This document shows positions 1-10,752 of a DNA stretch of 64,000 bases, piece by piece. Source of the DNA: Blumeriella jaapii (lineage: Eukaryota > Ascomycota > Leotiomycetes > Helotiales > Drepanopezizaceae). The first letter of the stretch is position 1. Every line of letters begins with the position of its first letter. Under the pieces are notes generated by a model. The model saw only the letters and a list, made by a program, of their open reading frames with translations, was not told the DNA's origin and ran no database searches. Both the position numbers and the translations under genes were made by a program. The stretch covers positions 310,001 to 374,000 of the forward strand of contig VWND01000021.1 in the NCBI GenBank assembly GCA_009599575.1, given 5' to 3'.

Positions 1-29
1 TTCAGATTCTAACCGACGTCGCCAAACAG

Positions 30-1657
30 AATCGATTTCATTCTGCTGCCCATTATGGCCGTTGCGTTGTTCGCTCTCCAGATCGACAGAGCAAATATGT
101 CAGCGGCCCTGAGCGCCAACTTGCCCGAAGATATTGGAATCGACACTAACCAAGCCAACACCGGTGTGCAACTGATGGGCGCGGCCGTTCTGCTCGCGGA
201 AATCCCATGCAACATTGTCCTTCAATGGGTCAGAACTCGAGCTTCCCAATGACAAGACCGATGGCTAACGCTTCCAGGTTGGACCACGACCTTGGCTATC
301 GGCACAGATCTTTGCTTGGGGTCTCGTTGCCACCTTTCAAGCATTCATCAACAACTACGGCTCCTTCCTAGCCACGAGAGCGTTGCTTGGTCTGATGGAG
401 GCAGGATTCGTTCCAGGTGATTACACTCAAGCCGTCACTCCATGCCCTTGCTGATGGAAAAAGGGGCCTTGTACTACTTATCCACATGGTACAAGCGAGA
501 CGAGACGAGTTTGCGGATCACACTCTTCTTCTTCGGCTTGATCTTTTCATCCGCTACTGGCCACCTTGTCTCAGCTGGACTGCTGTCACTCGACGGCACG
601 CTAGGACTCGCCGGCTGGCGATGGCTTTTTCTTAGTGAGTGTTGTCGAAGCACGCGAATCGCTACACCACACAACCACTCACAGGTTTCTCTCAGTTGAC
701 GGATTGATCACCCTCGCCATCGGCGTCGTGTTCACGTTGACCATCCCGCCCGCCGTCGGCGATGGCCGCTCGGTCGTCGCACAACTCTGCGGCCGGAACT
801 ACTTCAGCGAGCGCGAATCTCACATCCTCACGACCCGCGTCTTGCTCGACGACCCTCGGAAAGCCCGTGGCAAGATACACATCAGCGTCACAGACATCCT
901 GAATACGCTCACCCTGCCACGACTTTGGGTGCACGTCACGATCAGTATGATCTACATGTCGGCTTTCGTAGGCCTGTCCATGTACGCGCCGTCTATGTTC
1001 AAGAGCTTCGGCTTCGACCGCATCCGGGCCAACGAGCTCGCCAGCGTCGGACCGTATTGCGCGCTTTTCCTGATAGGCTTCCTTTCATACTTCAGGTACG
1101 TCGCGCGGAATGAACGGGGATCGATGCTAACTCGCAACAGCGACAAGACGGGCGAACGAGGAGGATTCATGCTCATAGCCAACGTGTGGGCCTTGTGCGC
1201 CTTCTGCTTGGTACACTCGACGCCTCTTGACGCAGGGAAATGGCACAGATTCGGACTCCTCGTGTTTGCTACCATTCCTTCAGGCGGCGTCCACATCCTC
1301 AACATCGCCTGGGTCTCCGTGAACTGCGTCACGCCCCAGGAACGCAGCGTCTCATTAGCGTACGTCTCGCCCTTCGTGTCGAGCCATGCTTTCTGTGCTG
1401 TCGGCGCCGCTGACTGTGGTCGTAGGATTATGGTGATGGCCGCAAACGCTACCCACATGACAGGAGCCCAGATTTTCCGCGAGAAAGACCGGCCGCGATA
1501 CACACAGGCCTTCACGACGATCATCGCCCTCGCCGCGGTAAGCTGTTGCTTGATTCTCCTGATGAGCGTCGCGTACCGGATCTGGCCCAGAAGAGCGCTG
1601 CGGGTCAGTGAGGAGGCCAAGGTCGTGCAAAGCGAAGAGATTGAAAAGGCTGGTTGA
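30..1657 (+). CDS. MFS transporter, allantoate/nicotinate permease type (5' partial)
   Basis: A proton-coupled major facilitator that imports a small organic anion across the plasma membrane; the substrate cannot be told from sequence. I join exons 30-228, 278-416, 464-634, 696-1095, 1141-1359 and 1426-1657; phases agree at every junction. The N-terminus lies left of the window: position 30 is the first base after an acceptor with a CTAAC branch site at 9-13, and the protein opens at RIDFILLPIMAVALFALQIDRANM, the TM1 signature of the Dal5/Tna1 (anion:cation symporter) family. Other family marks are GLMEAGFVPG, YYLSTWYKRDE, GWRWLFLIDG in mid-protein, and QIFREKDRPRYTQAF before the last helix. 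Two introns (1096-1140, 45 nt; 1360-1425, 66 nt) are multiples of three without stops, so unspliced RNA would still be read through. Family assignment is firm; the intron calls rest on GT-AG sites and family alignment from memory. Confidence 0.85.
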
Positions 1658-3903
1658 GAGCCACGGCGCGCCACCACACTGTCGTCGTCGGTTCGTCTCG
1701 CTCGAGCTTGTCTACTGCCACCTCCTAGTAGCCGTTCCTCACACACGTTGTCAGCCCACAAGGACCTCCGCAGGTGGGACCCACGCAGCGGCTGATATGG
1801 ACATGTTTGGGTAAACATCGGTTCAGCCCTGTGTGTGTGCTATGTGTTGTGATGAGCTGGTTACCCGAGTTCGGCGTATTGAAGGATGAGATGTTTCTCA
1901 GGACATGGATCAATGAGGCGTAGATATAGAACGTGACTTTCTAGACCTTTGGCTCGCACTCTGCGCTCTGTTGTTGGCTTGTCCCAGTGGAGGCGAGGAA
2001 CGCGAGACGTCCTCAACATCGTCAACAACATCAATTGCTCGCTATCTCGGGCTTACCGCGCTGTCCTCAGAGAAGGCTTCTCACGGACGAGAGGAGAATA
2101 GATCGCTGTAAGCGTCTCTTGTGTTGCATGCTATCAAATATGTCATTCATTAGCTCTTGCTCGAAGAGCCTTTCTCCGAAGACGTAAAAGAGATCCAGAC
2201 ACGCCTGCCTGCCCTACGCTTAGAGGAGAGTCATCAAACTGCCACTGGAGCCGAACAGAGGAATGGTGGGAGGGGCCGATGAACAGAACACAAAGCTCCG
2301 TGTCTGGTGGAAGCTGAGGGTTGTGTGTTGATTTGCTTCCATTTGCGGACGCGATGTACATACACGCTGCCCCGGCGCTCGCAATCTCTCGAGCTGGCTC
2401 CCGTAAAGCCGTCTCCTGCGTACACTTTCACTTCTCACCCTGCGTGGACTTGTGCGTTTCCATTTTGCCATTCCTCCCAGTCAACTAGGTACCAGCCACG
2501 TCGACTGTGGAATCACCACTCACGCAGTCGCTGAGCGAATATCCCCCCTCAGCCCCCACGATCCCATCAACGTAAGCTCCCAAAAAGCTTCTTACTATCC
2601 TTTGGCCTACGTCGCCTGAGGATCATGCGTACAGTACGTACAGTACAACGTGCATTGTCGTGGGCACCACGGGTGACTCAGAGTCGCGCAGGGGAAAACC
2701 CCGTCACACTGCCAACACAGGAACTTTCTCAGTTTCGCCTGATTGGGCTCGAAAGTAGCGTTAGGGGCCTCCAAACGCTCTAGCCATCAAAGAAGCTCTC
2801 AAGCCGTTTTGGCGCTCTTCCGCAGCTTTCGACGAGGCACACCTCTTAGACGCCATGGAGAAACTTCCCCTCTGTAGGAGAAGAGAAGAGAAGGGCTCAG
2901 AGAGCACGCTACATGTAGTACGAGTCACGCAGCTCGCTTGTTGATGACTTGTTTTTCTCGAGGGTCTTCTTTGCACAAGAGTGCCCGCCCAGCTTAGTAG
3001 CACGTCTCCGTTACGCCACTGGAGGTCGAAGATCGTTCAGGCTCGCTGGGTTTTCCAGACATCGAAATCAGACGATCATGATGATGATTCTCAACATCGT
3101 GTTCAACGGTGATGGATCCGTAGGCCCCGGTCCTCTCCCGAGAATTTGGAATCCCCCTCCTTTTTCTTCTTTCTTTTTCTGAAGGTGTGCACTTTGACAG
3201 CCGGTGCAAGCTTGAGCAACATGGGAAAGTGAAGCGGCTAATTACATTGTACAGTACGATGATGATTCGTTGTCGTGCCTACGTGGCGCGTTAAACCATC
3301 GATCGTCCAAACAGTTCCACGCAGCTTGCAAGTGAACTTTCAATCTTGCTCGAGCTTCTTTTGATTCGCCCCGCTCTAAATCAATCGTACGAAGAACTGT
3401 CGAACCTCCAAAGCCAAGCTCGGCGGCGATCATCAAAGGTCTTGCACTTTCGAATGATTTTCCAGCAATAATCTCTGTGGCGTGCGGCGGGAGATGAGTC
3501 CGGAGTATACGATTGATTCTCAGAGCTTGAACCGAGAACACGACGTTCTGGCGGCATTATTGACATTCGCGGTTTTAGGCATTGCTGGTTGCACGTGACT
3601 GTGTACACAAAGACGGCCCGCTCTCAGGCGAGCGAAAGGCGAGCGAAATTCCCGCAACGTAGAATCCTTCCACACTCCCGATCCTAACGGAGCCATTCTA
3701 TTCGAAACGATCATCTACAGAGGCCCACGGCGCGGGAGAAGCCGAGCACTTGTCTTCGTCTCGGTAGGTACTGCGGTGGGATTTTTGCTGGAGAACAATA
3801 CATTCAGTTGCGGCCGAAAGACGCACTGTCAAGACACCCCACCCGCCCGTGCCGGCATGTAGAGTGTCGTCGTCAGAGTTTGGCTTGCTGTCTGTCATTT
3901 CCT
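1658..3903. other. Intergenic stretch, no convincing gene
   Basis: About 2.2 kb in which both strands hold only short ORFs without recognisable domains. It contains three exact GTACWGTAC sites (2629-2637, 2638-2646 in tandem, and 3249-3257). Base composition is that of the flanking genes, not of the AT-rich block further right. Confidence 0.6.
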
Positions 3904-4398
3904 CTATTCGTTTTCTTCTCTAGTGATGCCAGAGACGATAACGGCTATGGTACACAGCAGAGCTAAGAATACGAGACCGACTGAAAGATGGTAGCCGATC
4001 CGGCTGCGAGCTCTTCGCCAGCCTGAACCATAGGACAAACCCTGGCTGGAGATACTGGGACTCTTGGAATCCGACGAGAATCCCCCAGCAGCGTGTCTTC
4101 TAAAAATTAAAGGCGGAACAGAGCTGTGTAAATACCCCTTTAAGCGAGCCCATAGGATGCTTGCGGGACGGGTGGCACAGAAGAGGAAAGTGCCAAAAGG
4201 GTCGTGTAACACTCGGAGACGATCGAAAAGCAGATATCGGAAGTTCCACATTGTACTATTTTCAGCTAGATATGGCATCTCCGACTTCAAGCCTGCGAGA
4301 CTTAGATCGATAACCCAACGAGCAAGGTACCGACCGGCCCGGGGGGAGGGGGGGGACCGAGGACTCGGTACTTGGTGGTACTGGTGCAAAAATGCCAT
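3904..4398 (-). CDS. Hypothetical small protein with a C-terminal membrane segment
   Basis: A 164-codon open frame that I do not recognise. The last 40 residues contain one clear hydrophobic helix (about residues 137-159, YHLSVGLVFLALLCTIAVIVSGI) preceded by a basic stretch (WRRARSRIG) and followed by an acidic tail, a layout compatible with a tail-anchored membrane protein. The N-terminal half is low in complexity (Pro/Ser/Arg) and may not be coding; the real start could be an internal Met or lie across an intron. No neighbour supports a function. It may be a chance ORF. Confidence 0.25.
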   Translation of the reverse strand: MAFLHQYHQVPSPRSPPSPRAGRYLARWVIDLSLAGLKSEMPYLAENSTMWNFRYLLFDRLRVLHDPFGTFLFCATRPASILWARLKGYLHSSVPPLIFRRHAAGGFSSDSKSPSISSQGLSYGSGWRRARSRIGYHLSVGLVFLALLCTIAVIVSGITREENE

Positions 4399-6830
4399 TT
4401 AATTAGTTCACGGACTTTCCGCGCGGGAGTGGATGAAGCAGGTCTCCCACGAGCGATAGCTCCTGGGAAGACATCCCGTCAAATGAAACCGAAACACATG
4501 GCCCAGACCGCAAGCTTTTCGTTTATAGACGCATGCGAACCGGCGCACCGGCATCTAGCTAGCGACAGCACCGATGACCGGCCACGCGATAGCGACTCCC
4601 GGGAGTTCGAGGCGACGATGGCTCCATGTTTGCGAGGGACCGTAAAACCAAGAATCGCCTCTTGAGGCTCAGCACTGCGCTAAGTCGCGATTGGAAGGCA
4701 CGCAAGGCACGACCACTGGGGCCCGGTCCTTGATCAGACTATGTACAGTACTGTATGTGTGCGGATAGCTTGTCACGGATCGGCTACTCCTGGCTCTGAC
4801 GGTTGTTGGAAGAAGGCGACTTGCGATTTCGGACGTGATGTCGTGGTTGAGGAATGGCAATTGGTGGCGCCCGTTCCGTCGTTTGGATGTCGCCTTCGGT
4901 TGCGCCCCAGGCTCGTCGTCGAGGTTCGCATTCTGGCGCGCCGTGGATGCTCAGGGCTCGGAGGAGATTGTTGCTGGCGATCTGAGAGGATCGCTGTCAA
5001 GCAGAATGATGGAGGGGCTTTACATGTTGCTTTGGTTAGCAGCAGCAAGATAGGACTTTACCGGGCGTAGGTTCCGCTTGAATCGTCTGGCTCGTTTCGT
5101 CTGGCTCACTTCGTCTGGCTCACTTTGTCGGATTGAAACACCCGCCGATCTGTGTAAATGCGATATAGCACATGAAAGGTGTTAATGCATTCAACAGTAG
5201 CAAAACAGCAGACTCATAGTAGCAGCGTCAATGACAGTAGCTCACGAGAAGGAAAGCATGATACTGTCGGCTTGCCTTTTCCACGCCTGGCAGAAAGAAT
5301 TCCAAGCTCTTTCGCGTGGAGGAGTCGCTTGCAGTTATGCAACCAATGAGCATCAGCCGCCGAATATCACACACATCCACGAAATAGCATGCTCGTGGTT
5401 TCCGCCACAACGAATTGACCTTGATTTCTCCTTGCTGATGAACGAGCCGAGGACGGTCCACACTTGCGCCTCGCAGAAGCCGGCTGCTCGCATCTACGAT
5501 GTTTTTCTTCTCCTGCAAATCCGTGGAAGCTCCTGCTGGTTGACATGTGCAGAACAGAAAGTAAGCTTTCGATCGACAGAAGAACCATCATCGATACTGA
5601 TTCTGCTGCTGGGGTATGCGCGTACAGTACGAGAGGGATGTCATCTCAATTCCTGCTAGCTGGGAACGGTGTTACTTTGTGATTCGGTTTTTGCTTGTGA
5701 CTTGCCTCATGCATGTCCATAAGGTAAAAGTGTGATTTGTGAAATGAAATCGATGGTTGAAATGGAAAAGGGATTCGACCATGGTACAACTCATAGCAGT
5801 GTTTTTTGGAAGCGACATCTAAGATGCAACTGCAAGCGTGTTCCAGGACTCGATGATGACTAGAACGTGTACCGAAGTTTGAGGCGAACGTGAAGGAATG
5901 AATTGGGTTTCTAAGTAAGAAAGCAAAGCTTGGCGTATAAGCAGCGAGAGAGAAAATCTTAACTCGAACGATGATGGTGGAATGGCGCATTACGTACGTA
6001 CTGTAGATGTACATGAGCTTGAGGTCTTGTCTGTGAGAAATCGATTACACAGTATGGAGGAGCAGTACGTGCTCCACGAGTTAGCCAGTAATCGACATTG
6101 GATACGGGGATTTTGTAAAATCCACGGTACGCATAAAAGACGGCTGAGACGATCTGCAGACCTGAGCATCAAAGCACAGAGTCTATATTTACATGTTTTC
6201 CTGCGATTGGAGAGTCTCGTCTCCCTCCGGATCTCCACCTGCACCTCAACCGCTTGACCTGCAGCTTATGTACATACAGCACAGCACATAGCATATCTTT
6301 CTTCCGTGACTTCTTCACATGCTTCTCCTCCGCTCTCCCGTTCCAGCTTCGCCGCTCGTGTCGAGCAGACTCGCAGATCGTTGCGATGCTACTTATCTTT
6401 GCCGAAGTCAATAAAGAAGACTTCTACTTCTGGAGAGCGCGGAGATCAAGCTGCGACTTGGCGAACGGAAGAAAGCCGGGCCGGCGCCCGGAAGATCTTA
6501 AATGCGGCCCTTCGGACTCTCGTACGGAGAAACGTCGGGTCGCTTAGAAGATTTGCTGATGTCTGGGCATGTGAAGATCTGTCTGTTGACTGTTGATATA
6601 CTCTACAAACCACCTCTCCGCGTTACACAATCCACAGGAAACCCCTCACGCGGCTCTACAAACGACAGAGTTGACTCTCTACAGATAGAGCCACACTGCC
6701 CAGCTCAGATCACCCATACACCTGCCACGAGCTCCAGCCCGGTGCCGATCTATCTCCATCTCACCTCCAGCCCTTCTCGCCGGTGTCAACACCACAACAC
6801 CACCACCTCCACCTCCACCACACCACCTCA
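4399..6830. other. Intergenic stretch upstream of the Insig gene
   Basis: No gene recognised. It holds exact GTACWGTAC sites at 4743-4751 and 5622-5630. A 14-bp unit (TCGTCTGGCTCACT-like) is repeated three times around 5084-5127. The last 250 bp before the Insig gene are rich in CCA/ACC and C/T, as in many fungal 5' leaders. Confidence 0.5.
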
Positions 6831-8085
6831 ATGTCCTCTTCACAACCGCCAATCCACCGGCCGAAACCCCGCCGCCTCTTCGAGAACGGCGCCGCACCTC
6901 CTCAGCCTCCGTCTCCCCAGCTCCAGCCGTGGCGTCACCCTCCCGCACCCAGTCCTTCCTGAACCTCACCTCCTCGACACTGCTGGGCATATACATCCCC
7001 ACCGGCTACAACGGCGACGCCAGCAGCGAGGCCGCGACGCCCTGGGGGACGGGGGCGCAGACACCGCGGACCCCGTCCGTGTCCGGGCCGTCGTTGACTC
7101 CCTTCGGCACGCACTTCCCCAGCCAAAGCACAAGGGGAGGGTCGAAGGCCGGCGTCACGCGCCGCCGGGGCACGCAGTCCCCGTCGCACTTCTCCTCGGC
7201 CCCGCGGAAGCGCGCCAGTGTGTTCGCATTCGCGCTGAGGAGTGTGCTGCTGTTCAGCATAGGCATGGGCTACGGGCTGCTGGTACGGCATCTCCACGAC
7301 GACCGGCAGCTGGCGCCGTTCCAGCCGGAGGGCATCATCCGGCCGCGGAGCGACGGATGCTACCTCGCGTTCTGGGGCGTGGCGGGCGTGGGGCTGGGGA
7401 CTCTCATGCCGTGGGTGGATACGCTGTTCCTGGGTCCGGTGCCCGGAGAGGCGGCTGCTGTGAGGAGGACTTTGAAAGGGAGCGAGGGCGTGCAAGTCGA
7501 GCCGGGTGAGAGCGAGGGCGGCGTGCTGGGCGCGGACTGGACGCCTGTGGTGAGGAGTGTGGGAGCTTTTGTGGGCATTGCCTATGCGATTGTACGTCCT
7601 GACTCTGCCTCCTACCCGTTCCCCACCCTTTCTCTCTATGCACACCAACGCCGGACGAAGCAAAAGGACGGGATGGAGGAAAGGCACATCGCTAACTGCC
7701 CCAGCGCAAACTCCCCTGGGCCTCTCCGCTCCAGGTCTCCCTGACCCTGTTCCTCGTGAACCCGGTCCTCTGGTACATCCTCGACCAGTCCTCCTCGGGC
7801 TTCCTGCTCTCCGCCTTCGTCAGCCTCTGCGGCACCATGGCCCTCCTCCTCTCCAACCCGGACATGATGCCCTCTCCCGCGGCGGTCGGCACGACCAGCC
7901 CGCTCGGCATCCCAGTCCGCAACGTGACGGGCGCGGGTGCGGCCGAGGGCGACGTGATCGCCGGCGTGGACAAGCGGACGATCGAGGTGGGCGTCTGGAC
8001 CCTGAGCGTGCTCTTCTGCAGCTGTGTGTGTTTTGGAAATGTCGGGCGACGGCTGGCGTTGAGAGGTGGCGGCGTGAGACGCTGA
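6831..8085 (+). CDS. Insig-domain ER membrane protein
   Basis: Homologue of Insig (Ins1 in fission yeast, InsA in aspergilli), an ER membrane protein that binds HMG-CoA reductase and/or sterol sensors and tunes sterol synthesis. The body is read from about 6881 to 7591, an intron 7592-7704 (113 bp, branch CTAAC at 7692-7696), then 7705-8085. Visible marks: RTQSFLNLTSSTLLGIYIPT near the N-terminus, AIRKLPW across the splice site, and NPVLWYILDQSSSGF. About six hydrophobic segments follow the order expected of Insig: VFAFALRSVLLFSIGMGYGL, the GCYLAFWGVAGVGLGTL region, the VVRSVGAFVGIAYAI region, two around LTLFLVNPVLWYI and FLLSAFVSLCGTMALLL, and VGVWTLSVLFCSCVCF. The only ATG with a family-like N-terminus (MSSSQPPIHRPKPRR, 6831) lies in another frame, so one base seems missing between about 6870 and 6895. 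With that correction the protein is about 380 residues, normal for fungal Insigs. Confidence 0.88.
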
Positions 8086-8456
8086 GCGGGTGTCTCTGCT
8101 TCCTCGCCGGCGCCTACGAGGGGCGAGAAACGAATGGCGGCTTGTTGTGCACTGGTCGGCTGAGTCTGGGCCGAACCGGATGCGGTGGGATGAGTTTGCA
8201 TGAGATGGGACAGGACGGGATCGGATCGGATAAGATAGGACAGGGTAGATGTGATCATATTTGCGTGCGAATGGATGTCAATAGAAGATGGGTATGTGGT
8301 AGGTATGTAATATCTCAAACCGCGCGCTCTCTCGCTGAACCGCCGAGTAGAGTAAACAACCGACGATCACTCCCGACCCTACCTACCTTACCCAGCACAC
8401 ACGCTCCCCTCCACGCACGCATCGTCTCACCATCCATCTCCTCGTCCGCGAATAAA
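8086..8456. other. Insig 3' flank
   Basis: About 370 bp downstream of the Insig stop with no gene seen. It is rich in GGGAC/GGATCGG-like short repeats around 8200-8250 and leads into the microsatellite cluster. Confidence 0.4.
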
Positions 8457-8871
8457 AACCACCACCACCACCACCAACAACAACAACACACCTCTCCCAT
8501 CGCCAATCCAGCACACCCGCAGCGTAAGAGCACCCCCCGAAACTCACGGGCCCACAACCCGCCTCCTCGCCAGTCGCCGAACAACTCACGTGACCTCACA
8601 CGACGCCCGCTCAGCACAGCACAGCATATCCGCACTCCCTCCCTGCCCTTCTTTTTCTTCGGCCGTTGGCATGGGGCCTCGCTGTCGTCGTGTTCGCTGG
8701 GGAAGGGAGCTGTAGAGGGAAAAAGAAAAAAGCAGAGGAAGAAGAAGAAGAAGAAGAAGAAGAAAGGGAGGAAGGGAGAAAGGGAGGAAGGAAAAGAAGG
8801 AAGAAAGGAAAAGAAGGAAGAAAGGAAAAGAAGGAAGAAAGGAAGGAAAAGAGGGGGAGACAGTCTCGACG
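8457..8871. repeat. ACC/AAC trinucleotide run and GA-rich purine tract
   Basis: An ACC run passing into CAA (8457-8489) is followed, after about 230 bp of mixed sequence, by a roughly 140-bp all-purine stretch on the + strand (8720-8862) built of GAA and GGAAGAAA units. Long translated ORFs here, rich in Lys/Glu or Phe/Leu, are products of the repeats and not genes. Confidence 0.8.
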
Positions 8872-8930
8872 ACGGTTGGTAGTTGTTTTGTGGGCTTGGC
8901 GCGCTGATGGGCATGGTGGTCTGTCTGTGT

Positions 8931-9110
8931 TGTGTATGTGTGTATGTGTGTATGTGTGTATGTGTGTATGTGTGTATGTGTGTATGTGTGTATGTGTGTA
9001 TGTGTGTATGTGTGTATGTAGGTATGTATGTGTGTATGTAGGTATGTATGTATGTATGTATGTATGTATGTATGTATGTATGTATGTATGTGTATATCTA
9101 TGTATATATG
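8931..9110. repeat. TGTATGTG and GTAT microsatellite
   Basis: An 8-bp unit TGTATGTG is repeated from about 8934 to 9036, giving way to GTAT tetranucleotides up to about 9096 and then degenerate TATA-rich sequence. This is a perfect to near-perfect short tandem repeat. Confidence 0.9.
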
Positions 9111-9430
9111 TATATATGTGTATATGTATATACAGTACTTTGCTGTGCTATGCTTTGCTATGCTATGCTGTGTTGTGCTTAGCATGTACAAAATGTGGTG
9201 TGTATATACACTCACTGTACGTACTCTGAAGGGGTTTGCTGATCTGGAGTAAATAGTATGTTTACGCGTGTGTAAGCGGATCTCACCTTTTCCTCAATAC
9301 CGATGTGCAATTCGGTGTTTTCCGCTATTCGAACTAGAAACTGAGATCCAGGACCTGAGAGGTACAGTACTATCTGCAGTACATGTTGTGTTGTAGGTAA
9401 ATAGCTTAAGCGAGGGAGAGAGATCATCCC

Positions 9431-9549
9431 TTTCCTTTCCTTTCCTTTCCTTTCCTTTCCTTTCCTTTCCTTTCCTTTCCTTTCCTTTCCTTTCCTTTCC
9501 TTTCCTTTCCTTTCCTTTCCTTTCCTTTCCTTTCCTTTCCTTTCCTTTC
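9431..9549. repeat. TTTCC pentanucleotide microsatellite
   Basis: About 24 perfect copies of TTTCC, all pyrimidine on the + strand. An A-rich stretch with two long poly-A runs (9589-9676) follows, whose last run directly abuts the 5S rRNA gene and serves as its terminator on the other strand. Confidence 0.93.
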
Positions 9550-9659
9550 TCCTCCCCATTCTTCACCCGAGTGTTCAAAGCACAGAGAAAAAAAAAAGGA
9601 AAAAAAAAAAAAAAAAAGAAGAAGAAGAAACAAGATATTTTAAAAACTAAAAAACCTAA

Positions 9660-9676
9660 AAAAAAAAAAAAAAAAA
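9660..9676 (-). terminator. RNA polymerase III oligo-T terminator of the 5S gene
   Basis: Read on the minus strand, an unbroken run of more than 15 T follows the 3' end of the 5S RNA immediately. Pol III stops at runs of four or more T, so this is an ample terminator. Confidence 0.85.
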
Positions 9677-9794
9677 CATACAACAGCAGGTATTCGCTGG
9701 TGGTCACCCACCCAACTACTAATCTGCCGATCTGAGGCTTGTGTATGGCAGAGCGGACGGGATGCCCAATTCTCCTCAGTCTATGGTCGTATGT
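9677..9794 (-). rRNA. 5S ribosomal RNA
   Basis: The minus strand reads as a complete 5S rRNA of about 118 nt. It begins ACATACGACCATAG and ends GCTGTTGTATG. The CATAC/GTATG ends pair to close helix I. The highly conserved 3' half (TTAGTAGTTGGGTGGGTGAC, then CACCAGCGAAT) and the loop around CATCCCGTCCGCTC are present, and these include the internal control regions that bind TFIIIA. Helix II differs in sequence from the usual fungal form as I remember it but keeps pairing (CTGAGG against CCTCAG), which speaks for a functional gene and not a decayed copy. Scattered single 5S genes are normal in Pezizomycotina. Transcription is by Pol III from the internal promoter. Confidence 0.94.
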
Positions 9795-9990
9795 ATCCGC
9801 TCTGTGCGAGTTTGGTGTTATGTTCTCGAGTTGCAATTGAGAGACCCCACCGGGATGGGGGAAGGCGAGGGGAAAAAGAGGGAGAGGGGAGAGGAAGGCG
9901 TTGGATGGATGTGTCGCACAACATCAGTCCTTTGTCGCTCTGAACATCTCGGTCGCTGTGGTTTTGTGTCCAGAATGCGCTTCGATTGTG

Positions 9991-10752
9991 ATTATCGGAG
10001 GTCGGTGATTATACAGTAGCTTGCTTGTATTAGATTGAGAGCTGTGGTTTGAGATTAAATATCTAGTATGCGCTTAGCTTGTTGCGTTTATAAACAAATT
10101 TATATAAATATATATAATAAATGCTCGTGGCTTTTACAATTGCAAAAAGCAGAGTTCAATTGGTTTTTGATTATAACACGTGGTTTTCATCCTTTGATAT
10201 TAATCGGGGTATTGCATCCACAGATACAAGCCTTTTTAATGATCGAAGGTCGGTGATTATACAGTAGCTTGCTTGTATTTGATTGAGAGCTGTGGTTTGA
10301 AATCAAATGTCTAGTATGCGCTTAGCTTGTTGCGTTTATATTAAAATTATAAATATAAATATATATATTAGATGCTCGTTGCTTTTACAGTTGTAGAGAA
10401 CAGAGTTCAATTGATTTTTGATTACAAGATCTTGTTTTCATCCTTTGATATTAATCGGGATATTGCATCCATACTTACAAGCCTTTTTAATTATCGGAGG
10501 TCAGTGATCATAGATAGCTTGCTTGTATTAAATTAAAAGCTGTGGTTTGAGATCAAATGTCTAGTGTGCGCTTAGCTTGTTGCGTCTATAATAAAAATAC
10601 CTTATGTATGTGTACAAATATAAAAATATTAAATGCTCGTAGCTTCTACAATTGCAGAAAGCAGAATTCAATTGATTTTTGATTACAACACGTGGTTTTC
10701 ATCCTTTGATATTAATCGCGATATTGCATCCACAGACACAAGCCTTTTTAAT
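9991..10752. repeat. Three tandem copies of a 250-bp AT-rich repeat
   Basis: Copies lie at 9991-10240, 10241-10489 and 10490-10752. Each opens with (A)TTATCGGAGGTCGGTGAT or a close variant and closes with ACAAGCCTTTTTAA. Each contains the words CTAGTATGCGCTTAGCTTG, ATGCTCGTGGCTTTTACA and TTTTCATCCTTTGATATTA, give or take a few bases. Copies differ mostly by transitions plus a short AT-rich indel in the middle. No ORF of note. The function is unknown; it could be a satellite-like repeat or the remains of a small transposon that was duplicated in tandem. Confidence 0.92.

Noticed and set aside
952..1818. 288-codon minus-strand ORF opposite the first MFS gene
   Set aside because: It is antisense to well-supported transporter exons and has no family features.
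7557..8882. 441-codon plus-strand ORF after the Insig exon
   Set aside because: It overlaps the Insig coding frame and then translates microsatellites into Lys/Arg/Glu-rich runs; it is a shadow frame.
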